Assembly (NCBI RefSeq): GCF_010365285.1
Contig: NZ_CP048286.1
Coordinates: 6,622,001-6,686,000 of the forward strand
Length of the DNA stretch: 64,000 nt
Direction: 5' to 3'
From: Paenibacillus rhizovicinus
GTDB taxonomy: Bacteria > Bacillota > Bacilli > Paenibacillales > Paenibacillaceae
Position numbers and translations under genes: made by a program. The stretch's first letter is position 1; each line of letters opens with the position of its first letter. Under the pieces are notes generated by a model, which was given only the letters and a program-made list of their open reading frames with translations, did no database searches and had not been told where the DNA came from. Shown here piece after piece: positions 62,633-64,000 of the stretch.

Positions 62633-64000
62633 GAAGCTCCATCGTGCTCAAATTGTTCCTTTTGACAACGACGTTGTGCCTCCTCATACTGGCCGTCGTT
62701 TATTTCGGCCAAACGTATTTCTTCAAAGACTATTATGCGAATCGTAAAGTGAGCGACTTGCAAGCGAAGATGGAGGCGTTCAAGACGGCCTATAAGGATG
62801 CAGGCGGAAATTCGCTTGCGATCCAATCGCTTGAGCAAGCTTTCTACAGGAATAACAACGTAACGATTACAAGCTTGGATCACGATGGCAATCTTAAGGA
62901 TGTAAACGACTTTTACCTGGAAGTCAGAATGCCCAAGGCTGTGACGGAGGCGGAAGAGAAGGCGCGCATTAAAGTCCCTCTCTATCAGCTCATGAGCGTG
63001 GAGGAAGCAGCTTCAGGGCAAGTATTAATCAGAGTCGGAGATCAATTGACGATTACTGGAGTAGAGAGTAACTCCAAGCTCATTCCTATTCTGGTGCAGG
63101 TTCCGACCGGGGAATTGTTGTATGCCAACGAGCCGTTCAAGCGTAAAGTTCTCAAAGGCGGCGAGAAGCCGGAATCTATGGAGGAGAGGGATTTAATCGC
63201 GTCCCACCAATCATCGATCGTGAATCTATTCGGGGCTGTCACGGACATCAAGCTTCCGAATGGAGGAGGTTCGTCGGACTTTATTTATGCCAACAAGCTC
63301 TTTCTGGAACAAATCAATGCCTTTCAAGCGAAGCTGTTATTCGAGGATCTCCAGCTTAAGGATGCGCTTGTCATCCAGGATTACGAGCAAAATAACGTGA
63401 AGTACAAGTTGTTCATCCAGCCGGTGCATTTCGACAATGGTACGACCAATTATATCTTCGCCATGGCATCGCTGCAGCCCGTAGACGAAGCCGTGCAGAT
63501 GATGAAGGACTACTATGTCTACATCATCGCGTTTGTCATTGTGCTCATTCTGATCGCGGCGTTGTACTTCTCCATGAAGATCGCAAGGCCGTTGCTGCTC
63601 ATCAATCGGACGACGAAAAAAATCGCGAATCTTGATTTCTCGGAGACGATTCCCGTCCGGTCCAAGGACGAGATCGGAGACCTGTCGCGCAATATCAACC
63701 TGTTATCCGCTACATTGTATTCGTACATCGGCAAGCTGCAAGCGGATATCGCGAGGGAGAAGCAGCTGGAAACGACGAGGAAAGAGTTCATCTCCGGCGT
63801 ATCCCATGAACTCAAGACGCCGCTGAGCGTCATGAAGAGCTGCCTGTCGATCCTCAAGGACGGCGTGGCCGCGCATAAGAAGGATCATTACTTCGAAGCG
63901 ATGGAGAAGGAAGTAGACAAGATGGACCACCTCATTGTCGATATGCTGGAGCTTGCGAAATACGAATCCGGAACGTACAGGATGCAGATGGACGCCTTCT
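62629..64000 (+). CDS. Sensor histidine kinase (3' truncated by window)
   Basis: At least 457 codons from ATG 62629, which overlaps the regulator stop by four bases; the frame is open to the last base. Membrane helix 1 is about residues 8-28 (LKLFLLTTTLCLLILAVVYF), an extracellular sensing domain of about 260 residues follows, helix 2 is about residues 297-318 (YVYIIAFVIVLILIAALYF), then a HAMP domain (KIARPLLLINRTTKKIANL) and the dimerisation/phosphoacceptor helix FISGVSHELKTPLSVMK. The ATPase domain is outside the window. The large extracellular domain suggests direct sensing of an external signal. Confidence 0.93.
   Translation, partial: MRSSIVLKLFLLTTTLCLLILAVVYFGQTYFFKDYYANRKVSDLQAKMEAFKTAYKDAGGNSLAIQSLEQAFYRNNNVTITSLDHDGNLKDVNDFYLEVRMPKAVTEAEEKARIKVPLYQLMSVEEAASGQVLIRVGDQLTITGVESNSKLIPILVQVPTGELLYANEPFKRKVLKGGEKPESMEERDLIASHQSSIVNLFGAVTDIKLPNGGGSSDFIYANKLFLEQINAFQAKLLFEDLQLKDALVIQDYEQNNVKYKLFIQPVHFDNGTTNYIFAMASLQPVDEAVQMMKDYYVYIIAFVIVLILIAALYFSMKIARPLLLINRTTKKIANLDFSETIPVRSKDEIGDLSRNINLLSATLYSYIGKLQADIAREKQLETTRKEFISGVSHELKTPLSVMKSCLSILKDGVAAHKKDHYFEAMEKEVDKMDHLIVDMLELAKYESGTYRMQMDAF

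Overview
The window is an ordinary chromosomal segment of a Gram-positive, spore-former-like Bacillota. It is most likely Paenibacillaceae (Paenibacillus/Cohnella type). This rests on family content rather than a search: strong AGGAGG-type ribosome binding sites, many GTG/TTG starts, a serS T-box, a YpdA-type (bacillithiol) reductase, a DUF1540 protein, BdbC/BdbD, CsoR-copA-copZ, and GC-rich third codon positions. I see no rRNA, tRNA, insertion sequence, prophage or CRISPR array.

Layout. 1-4.6 kb: pdhABCD operon, truncated at the left edge, closed by a terminator. 4.6-8.4 kb: hotdog thioesterase, thyA (long form), dfrA, and a lone gltD. 8.6-12.7 kb: two uncharacterised proteins (one membrane-anchored with a lysozyme-like domain) and topB. 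12.7-16.8 kb: HAD phosphatase, a small ORF broken by an amber codon, a small gene under two LexA-type boxes, then an ABC ATPase coupled to a GNAT, a DUF3298 protein and a membrane-anchored receiver domain. 16.9-21.7 kb: APC permease, MOSC protein, APH-type kinase, ChbG/YdjC deacetylase. 22-25.5 kb: a 2-oxoacid:ferredoxin oxidoreductase made of two fused subunits (gamma-delta and alpha-beta). 25.6-28.4 kb: small unknown proteins, YpdA, and a 47-bp tandem repeat. 28.5-32.4 kb: a leader peptide and intrinsic terminator ahead of a heterodimeric multidrug-type ABC exporter. 32.6-38.4 kb: small Cys protein, T-box plus unusual serS, and a MoxR/DUF58/DUF4129 cluster. 38.6-40.4 kb: MobA-like protein and OHCU decarboxylase (purine catabolism remnant) with a coupled leader ORF. 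40.6-46 kb: YVTN propeller, divergent esterase and beta-lactamase-fold hydrolase, BmrA-like ABC exporter, Fur box, DUF1540. 46.3-52.4 kb: CLC channel, palindromic repeats, NlpC/P60 hydrolase, then the copper locus csoR-copA-copZ with three operator palindromes. 52.4-64 kb: DinG-type helicase, bdbDC, odhAB, dGTPase-like HD protein, and a two-component system cut by the right edge.

How the genes work together. The window carries three routes acting on 2-oxoacids: PDH at 1-4.5 kb, OGDH at 56-60 kb, and a ferredoxin-linked oxidoreductase at 22-25 kb. The shared E3 for OGDH is presumably the pdhD here, because no lpd follows odhB. thyA and dfrA form the thymidylate/folate pair. The dGTPase-like protein, topB and the DinG-like helicase are DNA-metabolism genes scattered between.

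The points most worth following are regulatory. They are the leader-peptide/terminator arrangement before the ABC pair, the LexA-box pair at 14.1 kb, the T-box with a non-Bacillus-like SerRS, and several very short ORFs with strong ribosome binding sites that overlap the next gene by ATGA. I did not find a clearly novel multi-gene system.
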